Assembly: GCA_003833135.1 (NCBI GenBank)
Contig: QZLH01000447.1
Location: 45,117-66,777 of the forward strand
Source: Oehlia diaphana
Lineage: Eukaryota; Glomeromycota; Glomeromycetes; Glomerales; Glomeraceae
DNA length: 21,661 bases
Direction of reading: 5' to 3'
Both the position numbers and the translations under genes were made by a program. Shown here piece by piece: positions 10,504 to 19,411 of the stretch (its first letter is position 1; every line of letters starts with the position of its first letter). Under the pieces are notes generated by a model, which was not told the DNA's origin, made no database searches, and saw only the letters and a program-made list of their open reading frames with translations.

Positions 10504-11535
10504 ATGGCTTCCACAAATGGCGTTTCAACACCATCTTTTCAAATGAATAATGAATCAAAAGATTTTGATCAAGTGATAAATGAGACGTCATCATCGTTAA
10601 ATTTGAAAACACAACCAGGTCCAACTAGTCCAAATTTATATCTGAATACTCCTCCAAAATTAAATGGTTTAAAATCACCTTCAAGATCTTTATCACCTTC
10701 AAGACTCAGTAGATCTCCTTCTCCGGTAAATCCAAATGTTCCAGTGATTTATTCAAGACCTTCTTCGCCTTCAAGAGATCATCTTAAAGATCCGACAATG
10801 AAATATGTTGATGAATTATTATTTGTATTTTATGACGCATTAGATAATTATCCAATCAATCAAATTATAATATTAATTAGACGTCATCTTGAAGATAATG
10901 ATCAAAAAGAAGAAAAAATTTTTAAATGGCTATTAAATAATGAACATGATGTAAAATATAAAACTTTACTTGGATTTTTTTATGAAGGAGGGATTGGAAC
11001 AGAAGTAAATGAAAGAAAAGCATTTAATTCTTATATAGCAGGTGCAAAGATGGGAATCGCTTATTCCCAGATTTTATTGGGAAATTGTTATATTTTGGGA
11101 AAAGGAACGGCAATAGATGAAACTTTGGGTTTCAAATGGTATCAAAAAGCTGCAGAAAGTGAACTATGTATATATGGTTTATGTAATATTGCTAATTGTT
11201 TTGATTTTGGTATCGGAACTGAAATAGACAAGAAAAAGGCTTTCAATCTATATAAAAAATCAATTAAAACTGGGAAAATTTTAGGTTTAAGTGAACTTGG
11301 TTACTGCTATCAAGTTGGGTGTGGTGTTGAAAAAGATTTAAAAAAAGCTTTAGAATATTACAAACAATCTGCTGAACGAGATAATAGTGATGGTCAATAT
11401 TATTTAGGTGTATTCTATGAGTTTGGTGTAGAGGTTGAAATGGATATAAAACAAGCTATAAATTGGTATTGTGAAGCTGCTAAAAATGGTGATGAAGAAG
11501 CTAAAAGCAAATTATATGATCTATTAAAAGAATAA
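10504..11535 (+). CDS. Sel1-like repeat protein, intronless
   Basis: A 343-aa uninterrupted frame. Residues 1-95 are disordered and rich in Ser/Pro, with several SPSRS/SRSPSP motifs that look like phosphorylation sites. Residues 96-150 form a helical lead-in (ELLFVFYDALDNYPINQI) also seen before Sel1 domains in related fungal proteins. From about 151 to 330 run roughly five Sel1/TPR-like repeats, with signatures LLGFFYEGGIGTEVNERKAF, LLGNCYILGKGTAIDETLGF, NCFDFGIGTEIDKKKAFNLY, LGYCYQVGCGVEKDLKKALE and LGVFYEFGVEVEMDIKQAIN. Such solenoids scaffold protein complexes. No kinase domain or signal peptide is visible, although many Sel1 proteins in these fungi are fused to kinases. The molecular role is unknown. 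The ATG follows an A/T-rich leader and is the first in frame. Confidence 0.9.
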   Translation: MASTNGVSTPSFQMNNESKDFDQVINETSSSLNLKTQPGPTSPNLYLNTPPKLNGLKSPSRSLSPSRLSRSPSPVNPNVPVIYSRPSSPSRDHLKDPTMKYVDELLFVFYDALDNYPINQIIILIRRHLEDNDQKEEKIFKWLLNNEHDVKYKTLLGFFYEGGIGTEVNERKAFNSYIAGAKMGIAYSQILLGNCYILGKGTAIDETLGFKWYQKAAESELCIYGLCNIANCFDFGIGTEIDKKKAFNLYKKSIKTGKILGLSELGYCYQVGCGVEKDLKKALEYYKQSAERDNSDGQYYLGVFYEFGVEVEMDIKQAINWYCEAAKNGDEEAKSKLYDLLKE

Positions 11536-12131
11536 TTTAATATATGACAATTTAGATATTTAATACCATAAAATCATTATTTATTTAATTATTAGAATTA
11601 TAAACTTTTATTTATATAAACATTTTAATACCCAATATTGTTAGTATTAATGTATTAATTAGTTATTTAAAATAATTTATTATAAATATATAAATAATGT
11701 TGTAAATTTTAAATCGGGTTTTAAAATTATTTTACTATAAAAAATTTTGAAATTTTCTATATTAAAAATATTATTTTAAGTTAATTTGCAAATCAATATA
11801 AATATATTTAATATACTTATTATATTTATTTTCTTTTAATTCCAAAAATCTTTTTTTATTATATTTTAAAAAAAAATACTTTAACTGTAATAATTATAAT
11901 TTTTAATATAATTTTAATTTTAAATTATATATATTTTACTGATTCATTTACTAATAAAATATTAATATATTAAATAAATAAACATGTTTATTTATTATAA
12001 AAAAATGAAAATTTGATCAACTTTAGTATAGTCATTAAAGTAGCATTTTTTTATATAGTCTGAGTATAATAAGATCATAAGTTTAATTTTACTGATCACA
12101 GAAATTAAAAGAATTTTATTGTAGATGCTAT
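11536..12131. other. AT-rich intergenic region, 3' of the Sel1 gene
   Basis: Almost pure A/T sequence with many short TTTAAT/ATAT palindromes. Nothing gene-like was found. Confidence 0.5.
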
Positions 12132-12133
12132 TA

Positions 12134-12301
12134 TAGTCAGCTCTCTATAAGAGTTGGGACTGGATAAAAGTATACGATTACAAAAGGTGTGTATTTATAA
12201 AGAGTAAATAATTAGAGATCATATATATTTGGAACTGAATTAAAGTGTATATTTAAGAAGGGAATACACTTATAAGTAGTGTATTTATAGAGAGTTGACT
12301 G
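12134..12301. mobile_element. 168-bp MITE, Tc1/mariner-pogo-like ends
   Basis: The left end TAGTCAGCTCTCTATAA (12134-12150) is matched by the complement of the right end, CAGTCAACTCTCTATAA (12285-12301), at 15 of 17 positions; both differences are transitions. TA dinucleotides flank it at 12132-12133 and 12302-12303. The size, TA duplication and CAGTCAA-type end fit a non-autonomous Tc1/mariner (pogo/Tigger-like) element. There is no coding capacity. Confidence 0.7.
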
Positions 12302-12303
12302 TA

Positions 12304-13311
12304 TATATAAAGGTACAAAAATTAGAGTAATGGAATTACACTATGATAAATTAGTATATACAAATACAGCTACATTTTCAATAAAGAATTTTGATATTCT
12401 GCTAATATAAAATAAATTCAGAAAAAAAAAATCAAATTGAAATTTTTTTCAAAAAAAAGTTTATAAGTAAAATAAATGTAAATCTGATTATCTGATCCAT
12501 GTTTATTATTTAAAAAAAAAATTTTTGTCAATTTAATTTTTTTTTCCAACACTCATCTCATATTTTCTATAAAACCTTTAGTAAGTTTATTATTCTGTTT
12601 AAATAATCACTACTTGCATAATGTCTAGTAACTTCTGTTCTAATAAATATCGTTAAAGATACCTTCAATACTAGATAATTCTTATAAATAGTAAAATCTA
12701 AAGCATATGGGCCAATTTTTATAATTAATAAAATTAGAATATTTTACTTTAGTAAATAGATTTTGTATAAATTTATAATCAATATATGTTTAAAATATAT
12801 AATATATCATTATTTTATTTGTATTAAATTTATGCTGATCCAAATCATATTAATAAAATGATTTTACTAAATCACGTTAAATTTATATTAAAATCAATAT
12901 TTAAGAATAAAATTATACCAAATTTATAATATATATTTATTTAAAATATTTTCAAAAATAAATTCCATATAAATTTACATATATTTTAATTATATATTCT
13001 GTATAAATCATTTGACCGTAATTTGTACAAATTTTGTATAAAATTTATATTATTCCTTCTCTGCACTTGAGAAACTTTCTTATACCCATTTGGTTTTTTT
13101 TTTACATGATTGACATTTACATTCTACTTTATTTTTATTTTTATTTAAAATTTTTACATTATTCATATTAATTTAAAAATATAAAAAAAAAATTCTCCTA
13201 TTTATATATATAGTAAAATTATGAATCACATGTATCACATAATATTAAATTAATAATTACTGCAACTTCAGCTGCGGTATAACAAAAAAATCAAACTTTT
13301 TTTGGCAAAGC
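12304..13311. other. AT-rich non-coding stretch
   Basis: About 1 kb of A/T-rich sequence. Variants of AAATTTATA and GTATAAAT recur between about 12760 and 13050 in both orientations. No gene, RNA or defined element was found. Confidence 0.45.
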
Positions 13312-13760
13312 TTAATTTTTTTTCTCTTATCTTTTGCTTTCCTCTTTTTCACCTTTTCTTCTTCTCTTACTCCTATTCCTTTTTTCCTCTTTTTTCACCC
13401 TTTCTCTTCTCTCTTTTCAGAAAATGAAATGGTAAGTTTTAAAGTGTTTCACTTCAAACCTTTTTAAAAAATTTATTTTTTAACTTTTTAGAAAACATTT
13501 ACTAACATTTTCTTTGTTTTTTTTGTAACAGAAGTTAGTTTAAAAGCTTGAAATGGTAAATTTAACTTAAATTATATATTTTTTTATTAGAAACATTCTA
13601 ACTGAACATTTCCTTTCTTTTTTATAAGTCTTTTAGGTAATTCTCTTAGTTTCCTTAAATATGAATTTGGTAAGGTATTCAATTTTTTTTTAATTAACGA
13701 ACAGTTTCTAACAGTTTATTATTTCTTTTATCTAGGTAATTTTCTTTGTAATGGGTAATT
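13312..13760 (+). other. CT-rich tract followed by a series of intron-like units
   Basis: An almost pure pyrimidine tract of about 105 nt (13312-13417) ends in CAG. It is followed by 11 nt (AAAATGAAATG) and a consensus donor GTAAGT at 13432. About 100 nt later the pattern repeats: TTGTAACAG, then 24 nt ending in GAAATG, then GTAAAT. Weaker versions follow near 13628 and 13664-13677. The sequence therefore looks like tiny exons between short introns, or a degenerate tandem repeat of about 115 bp with splice-like borders. No protein can be read across it. Confidence 0.35.
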
Positions 13761-13935
13761 TTTTATCATTAATTACTTTAATTTAATAAATTCTATTAAT
13801 AATTCATTTTTATCTTAGATTTTACTGATTTTAATCTTTCTTTTTTAAATATTGCTAATTTTTTGGATGAGTGTACAATTTTATTTTCATTTTATCTATT
13901 TGTCTTCACAATCTTTCTTTAATGTTTTGAACATT

Positions 13936-14335
13936 TTTTTGATAATTTAATAAAAACGTTACGAAACTTTTTTATTAATTAATTTATTTTAAAAAAAATG
14001 GTGCACAACATTTTTTTTTTTAATTTAATAAAAACGTTGTAAAATATTTTTATTGGTTGAAAAAAATGTTTTGCAACATTTTTTTTTTTGATAATTTAAT
14101 AAAAACGTTGCAAAATATTTTTATTAATTAATTTATTTAAAGAAAAATGTTGCACAACATTTTTTATAAAAAATGTGAAAAGTTTTTTATTAATTAAGTA
14201 ATTAAAAAATGGTTCACAACTTTTTTTGATAATTTAATAAAAAATGGTGCAAAACATTTTTTATTAGTTAAATTAGTTAATTAATTAAAAAAATGTTTTG
14301 CAATGTTTTAAATGTTGCAAAAATGTTAAAAAAAT
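13936..14335. repeat. Degenerate tandem repeat, about 60-85 bp unit
   Basis: The phrase GATAATTTAATAAAAACGTT, or a close form, begins at about 13940, 14020, 14091 and 14228, with a further partial unit near 14171. Each is followed by TTTTTATTAATTAA and then by ATGTTGCACAACATT-like hairpins, so every unit is itself quasi-palindromic. There is no coding frame. Confidence 0.65.
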
Positions 14336-14339
14336 GAAT

Positions 14340-14495
14340 TGGTAAATCAGTTTGATTTTTGATATTTACTGATCAGTTTCAGTATTGATGATTACTGAAA
14401 CTGATCAATTTCAGTAATTAACAATACTGATACTGATTAATTCAGTTCAGTTTCAGTTTTAGCAAAAATCATACTGAACTGAACTGATCAGAACC
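14340..14495. repeat. Self-complementary array of ACTGA/TCAGT words
   Basis: Dense repeats of ACTGAAACTGATCA, TTCAGTTCAGTTTCAG and ACTGAACTGAACTGATCAG in both orientations. The build resembles the arrays at 15690-15755 and 17360-17440, so it is probably the terminal region of a DNA transposon of the same kind. Confidence 0.5.
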
Positions 14496-14515
14496 CTAGT
14501 TGTCTGAAAAATTTA

Positions 14516-14550
14516 CTATATCAAGAGTTCGCTATATCAAGGTTTGACTA
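14516..14550 (-). mobile_element. Single Tc1/mariner-like terminal repeat (right end only)
   Basis: Read on the minus strand, the segment begins TAGTCAAACCTTGATATAGC at 14550 and is flanked by TA at 14551-14552. This resembles the CAGTCAA... ends of pogo/Tigger-like elements and the MITE at 12134-12301. I could not find a matching left end, so this may be a solo end or a badly decayed element. Confidence 0.35.
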
Positions 14551-14556
14551 TATACT

Positions 14557-14945
14557 TCACTCAACAGTTTCACTAAATTTTACAACTATTTATCTCATCT
14601 TAATAAATTACATAAAATTTTTAATTTAATCTGCATATAAAAATAAATATTTACAAATACTTTTATTATAAATAAAAAATCTATAATTATACTATATCAT
14701 ATATCTTTAATATTATTAACTAAAATTAAAAATAATGGAATATTTTCTTTTAGCTAGTCTAAACAGAAAATAAAAACAAAGTAATGGTAAAAAAAACTAC
14801 TTAATCTACCTATAATGAAAAACAAAATATGAAAAATACATGCAAAACAAATACAAGAAAGGGAAAGTTCCAACAAATTTAAAATTCTTTCAAAAACATT
14901 TAGGAAAATAATGATATGTTTCAGACATAAATATTAGACATATAT
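14557..14945. other. AT-rich spacer
   Basis: No gene, repeat or element that I can support. Confidence 0.4.
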
Positions 14946-15105
14946 AAAATTTTGCATAGGTCAGATCAAGTTGGATTACTTGGTTAATCTGAATCAAAAT
15001 TTTTTTCAGGTCAGGTCAGATCAGGTAAACCGTTTTGACCTGACCTAATCCATTTAATCTAAAAATATTCAGATCACTTCAGGTAATTTGAATTATCTGA
15101 AGTTT
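14946..15105. repeat. Self-complementary AGGTCAGATC/GACCTGACC array
   Basis: CAGGTCAGGTCAGATCAGGT (15008-15027) is followed by its complement TTTTGACCTGACCTAATCC. Outlying partial copies lie at 14960-14995 and 15070-15105. Word for word it resembles the 1-105 array with CpG changed to TpG or CpA (GGGTCGGATT becoming AGGTCAGATC). It may be an older end of the same transposon family. Confidence 0.5.
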
Positions 15106-15124
15106 TATTATTAATTTTTCAAGT

Positions 15125-15250
15125 AAAATTTTATTAATTGTCAGTATTAGTAATTGGACTTATTGGACAATTAAACTAATTGAACATTAGACTTATTGGA
15201 CTTGTGCTAATTAGTTCAAATAAACAATTAATTAATTGGACTCGGCCTAA
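15125..15250. repeat. Short direct repeats of TTATTGGAC / AATTGGAC
   Basis: The words AATTGGACTTATTGGAC, ATTAGACTTATTGGAC and AATTGGACTC recur within about 110 bp, interspersed with TAATTAG-type words. This could be another transposon subterminal region or simple slippage; I cannot decide. Confidence 0.4.
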
Positions 15251-15356
15251 TTCCAACTGAAATTATTAACCAATAAAAATAATTTTAGCAAATGGCATTA
15301 TAAATTTTACGTGATTTATTAAAGTTTGAAATTTACAAATTTATTAAATTTATTTA

Positions 15357-15665
15357 TTAAGCTTTACCAATAATAAAATCTTCTAAGTAACCTGGTAACT
15401 CTAAATTTTCTATAAAAATATTTTTTAATTTCCATTTTCTTGCAGATCAATAGTATCTGCTCAATATTTTCAATAGAAATATCATATGTATTAGTAATGC
15501 TTGCTAATTTATTATCTTAATACTATAATTTATTTTCAATCATTTCTATTCAATCTATTACTATTTTTCTCCATTCGTTAGCAGATGCTAATGGTTGTGT
15601 ATAAATATTATTTATACTTTCATTATCATATTCATTCATTTCACTTAAAGCTCTGAATGGATCAG
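15357..15665 (-). pseudogene. Coding remnant of unknown, probably transposon, origin
   Basis: On the minus strand, ALSEMNEYDNESINNIYTQP then LASANEWRKIVID reads continuously (about 15550-15657). After several stops and frame changes come NTYDISIENIEQIL and ARKWKLKNIFIENLELPGYL with EDFIIGKA and a TAA at about 15357. The residues look like real coding sequence, with mixed charged and hydrophobic residues and an order kept across frames. I do not recognise the family. It lies beside a transposon-end array, so a transposon gene is the likely source. Confidence 0.45.
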
Positions 15666-15716
15666 TTTGATGTGGTTTTTTCTGGTTTAGGTAAGAACTG
15701 ACACTGAATGAAAACT

Positions 15717-17405
15717 GAACTGGAACTGTCCAGTTCAGTTCGGTTCTATCTGATTTTAAGAAAAAATACCAGTAATTGTATAAAGATGAGCAATAGCTTA
15801 TTAGAATCATCTCTTCAAGACGTGTCAAATGGTAGTAAGCTCATTTTATTAGCCTTAATATATCTCAAGAAAATAAATGCTAAACATTTTTTAAGAAACT
15901 AGCGCTAGAATCGTATCTATTGATCCTAGAGAATAATTTTAGTATCATTCGATAGGTCTTAATGAAACAAATCTAATGAGTCTTTATTTATCTTTTTATG
16001 ATCACTACATGATGAGTTATTTTAATTATTACATTTTTTTAATTTTTGAACGTCAAAAAATAAAAATTCTGATCTAAAATATAACTCATCTTCTACTGAT
16101 TGCATTGGAACAATCTTTAGCTCATTAGAATTGTCTCAATAAAACGAGTTCAAAGACAGTAAGATCATATCTCTAGCATTAATAGATACTTTTTTAATAC
16201 TGATTTTCTAAAACTACTTAGTATGATTTATCTCGTGATATACTGATGCTAGAGATATGATTTTACCGTCTTTAAACTCGTCTCATTGAGATGATTTTAA
16301 TGAGCTACTTTGCTATCAGTAGTGATTTTTTTGGTAGTATTTTATAATGCTTTTTAAATAATATTAATAGGAATTTTTAACATGTCATTTAAATATCATA
16401 TTTAATAACATATATATTAATAAGTCTATTAACAAGCATGATATTTAATATTAATATTGTAACTAATATAAAAGGATAATTGTTATATATTACAAAATTA
16501 TTATTTTTTTACATTTCATTGTAATATGGTATTTTAATATATATTAAATTATAATAGTAATTATATTGTCAATTATTACAAAATATACATTACAGGATTA
16601 TTATATGGTAATCAAAAAAATAGGTACTGATAGCTAAGTAAAGATCATTCTAATGCAATCAGTAAAAGATGAGTTATATCTTAGATCAGAATTTTTATTT
16701 TTTGACGTTCAAAAATTTAAAAAAAATGCGAAAATTGAAATAACTCGTCATGTAGTGATCATAAAAGAATAAAAAAAGGCTCATTAGATTTATCTCATTA
16801 AGACCTACCATATAGCACTGCATATAGTACCCAGTACTATTCAAGAAAGTTCGCTTAGATTGAATAATACCCAAGAGGATACTATAGAAGAAGGGGTACT
16901 ATTAAAAGGAAATACATTGGAAGGGGGTACATTTGATTTACTACAATTAAATAAATTAATATATAAATTTTGATTAGTTTTCAAGTCAGAATATAATTAG
17001 TATCTGGGATACTATTCAAAATCGAATTTTAATTAGTATTGGAGTATTTTTTAAAAATACCTGAATGTGAATTTGAATAATACTCCAGTATTATTTGAAG
17101 GAGGTACTATTACAAGGGGTACTGTATGTAGCGCTATACGGTATCAAATGATGCTAAAATCATTTCTCTAGAATCAATATATACAATTTTAGCGTTAGTT
17201 TCTTAAAATATTTTTAGCATTGATTATCTTGAGATATATTAGGCTAGAGAGATGAGCTTACTACCATTTAATGCATCTTGAAGAGATAATCCTAATGAGC
17301 TATTGCTCATATTTATATGATCACTAGTTGTTGAGTTATTTCGATTTTTGTATTTTTTCTTAAAATAAAATAGAACTGAATCGAACTAAACGGTTCCAGT
17401 TCTAA
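15717..17405. repeat. Giant imperfect palindrome built of about 85-bp modules, copy 2
   Basis: The outer arms start and end with the same array: GAACTGGAACTGTCCAGTTC near 15717 and its counterpart near 17405. They pair inward: 15757-15958 with 17142-17365, 15951-16118 with 16636-16807, and about 16305-16340 with 16612-16650. An additional hairpin sits in the left arm (16108-16197 against 16238-16314). An AT-rich loop of about 270 bp (16341-16611) lies at the centre. Modules share CTCATTAGAATCATCTC, ATGGTAGTAAGCTCAT and ATATCTCTAGCAT, as in the 6684-7057 repeat. No protein is encoded. The right arm is interrupted by a MITE at 16808-17141. Confidence 0.75.
16808..17141. mobile_element. 334-bp MITE with TA target duplication, nested in the palindrome
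   Basis: The left end CCATATAGCACTGCATATAG followed by TACCC and the complement of the right end CCGTATAGCGCTACATACAG followed by TACCCC match over about 25 bp with only transitions. TA flanks both sides (16806-16807 and 17142-17143). The uninterrupted homologous arm at about 15944-15960 reads, in complement, GACCTATCGAATG, whereas here the flanks are GACCTA and TATCAAATG. The empty site therefore shows directly that TA was duplicated. The interior holds repeated GGTACTAT words and no reading frame. It is a Tc1/mariner-type non-autonomous element. Confidence 0.8.
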
Positions 17406-17480
17406 ATCCGAACTGAGAACTGAACCAAATTTTTGGTCAGTTTCGGATTAGTTGCTGGTTTAAACTAAAACTGTTTAGAA
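17360..17480. repeat. AACTGAAC/GTTCAGTT array at the 3' end of hAT copy A
   Basis: Repeated GAACTGA, CGAACTAAACGGTTC and GAACTGAGAACTGAACC words in both orientations, directly after the C-terminal end of the minus-strand hAT pseudogene. It is the likely subterminal transposase-binding block, and it overlaps the outer edge of the palindrome. Confidence 0.55.
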
Positions 17481-18830
17481 CTTTAGTTTCACTATCAGTA
17501 TCAGAACCTTCATTATCAGATCAAATGAAAATTTTATTATTATTTTCTAATCTTGCAAATTCTATATTATCTGAAGTTCTTGTTATAGTTGTTTGATATT
17601 GTTTTGCATGATAATCTAACTTGTAAAGCTGTTGTTGTCTTTGTATACTTGCATGAATCATGATTAAATTTAACACTTTTTCCACCTAAAATACCAAAAA
17701 AAAAATATTGTAAAAAACTTTGTAGTTAAATTATATAAATAAATATGCTAATATATTATACCTTTAATCGATTTCTCCATTTTGAGTAATACCATCCCAT
17801 TGTTGAAAACAATCATTCTAATGAAGCTGTTGATACAGTAATTAAAAAATTCGTTGAGTAACCCTATACAATTCTTTTGAGTAACCTTTTGTAAAATTTC
17901 AATAATTTAAAATATTGTTTTTAAATTGCTTAGAAATAGAATCAGTATAAGGATATTTTTTTGATCTATATTCTTCAAATTTAGCTAGTAAAACTGTTAG
18001 TTCCTCCTTAAACCATGCATAATAATAATATAAAACCCATTTTGCTAGGTGAGGAAATGATAAATTTAATGCAGAATTAAATTTTGTATCACGATAAAAT
18101 AGATGTAGCAAAAATGATAATAATAAGAGAAGCTGTTCCCAATCTCTCCATCATCGCTCAATTTTTAAAAGAAGAGTAGTAGCTAATTCTTGATCTTCAA
18201 ATGTTTTAAGTATCATAATTACATTACCAAATTTGTGAAGAACTTCATGTTATCGTAAATTTTATTGTTGAAGTTTATTAAGTGTTGCACAATATGAAAT
18301 TAAAAAGGTTTCAATTTTTTAATAGAAATCTACCAATTATTATCTAAAATGCATTGTAAATGTTTTTCAGGAAAATCATAGCCATCAGAAATAATTTTTC
18401 ATTTACTTTCATTGTAAAATTCTAAAAAAAAATAAAAACTTTGTAAATAGCTGCTTGTTTATTTTGAAGTTGTTTAAGCCATACTTTTAACTGACTGAAA
18501 AAAGTAATTAAATTAATAGTCTCTTCAGTAATATAACTCAGACTATCTCCAATACACAAATTCATGTGATGCGCAAAGTATGGCAAAAATATTTTGTCCT
18601 GGTATTGAAGGTACAATTATTTTCTAAATCAATAAAATTAATAAATAATTTATAAACTTAAAATTAAAAATAATTAGTATTGATTACCTTGCAGCAACAT
18701 TTTCTAAAGCAGAGTCCGTAATTAATCCATTAATTTTAATATTTTTTTTTTCAAACTCATCAAATGATTTTTTGTTTCATCTAAGGTTGCCTACCAAAAC
18801 TCATTTGGCTCAATGCTAGAAGTAAAAACT
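17480..18830 (-). pseudogene. hAT transposase pseudogene (copy A)
   Basis: Conserved hAT pieces appear in order on the minus strand. First comes INGLITDSALENVAA at about 18690-18735, a likely first catalytic aspartate region. Then IFLPYFAHHMNLCIGDSL (about 18530-18595), LPHLAKW-like FPHLAKWVLYYYYAWFKEEL (about 17995-18060), and the dimerisation region LFSTMGWYYSKWRNRLK (17763-17813) continuing into VEKVLNLIMIHASIQRQQQL. Two GT-AG introns fit the frame: 18624-18687 and 17686-17761. Several stops (for example before the second exon block and in SLE-stop-LFSTMGW) and frame shifts make it inactive. The BED zinc finger at the N-terminus is missing; hAT copy B begins just beyond. The family is distinct from copy B. 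Confidence 0.7.
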
Positions 18831-18840
18831 ATTTACATAG

Positions 18841-18938
18841 TGCTAAAACTGCCAAAACATCAAAATGCCAAAACCTGCCAAAATGCCGAAACTTGCCAAA
18901 ATGCCAATACCTGCCGATATGCCGATACCTGCTGAAAT
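18841..18938 (+). repeat. TGCCRAAA array, left subterminal block of hAT copy B
   Basis: TGCCAAAA or TGCCGAAA occurs at 18850, 18866, 18876, 18884 and 18894. Further variants start at 18841 (TGCTAAAA), 18902 (TGCCAATA), 18912 and 18920 (TGCCGATA). Spacing is irregular at 8-17 bp. The same motif in inverted orientation forms the block at 21584-21660, on the other side of the hAT gene. The pair is best read as the two subterminal transposase-binding regions of one hAT element. Confidence 0.65.
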
Positions 18939-19411
18939 ATTATGTTTTTTATACATGTTTAAGTATTATTTTGTACATAATGTGCAGTATAATTTAAAAT
19001 AAATTTATTTTTATTGTCAAATTATCAAATTGTACGAAATTACATTTGACAAGAAATTGTTAATTTATAATTATAGAAATAATTATTTATTTTTATTTCA
19101 CAAAGTGAACGAAATTAAAAAAACTTAAAAATAAAACCAAAAGTAATTCAAAAACTGAAAACCAAACAACTACAAGCGCGATGTCAACTTTATGGTAAAA
19201 TGGAAAATGGAGGAGTTCTCAGAGCCCACCAAAGTATAAAGGATATCTGAGTTTTTACTTTATCAAAATGATACTATACCGTTTATACGTAAATTCTGTC
19301 AGGTATAAAATGTTGTATTTATATAAAAGTCCATTGCTGTTAATTTATAATTTATAAATATATATTAAAAAAAATTATTTATCGCAAATTTTGATTTATT
19401 AAAGTAAAAAT
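18939..19411. other. 3' flank of the hAT copy B gene, inside the element
   Basis: Non-coding AT-rich sequence between the left array and the stop of the transposase pseudogene. No other feature was recognised. Confidence 0.4.

Noticed and set aside
15717..17405. CRISPR array or tandem satellite
   Set aside because: The units are inverted and unevenly spaced, without equal spacers, and the locus is eukaryotic.
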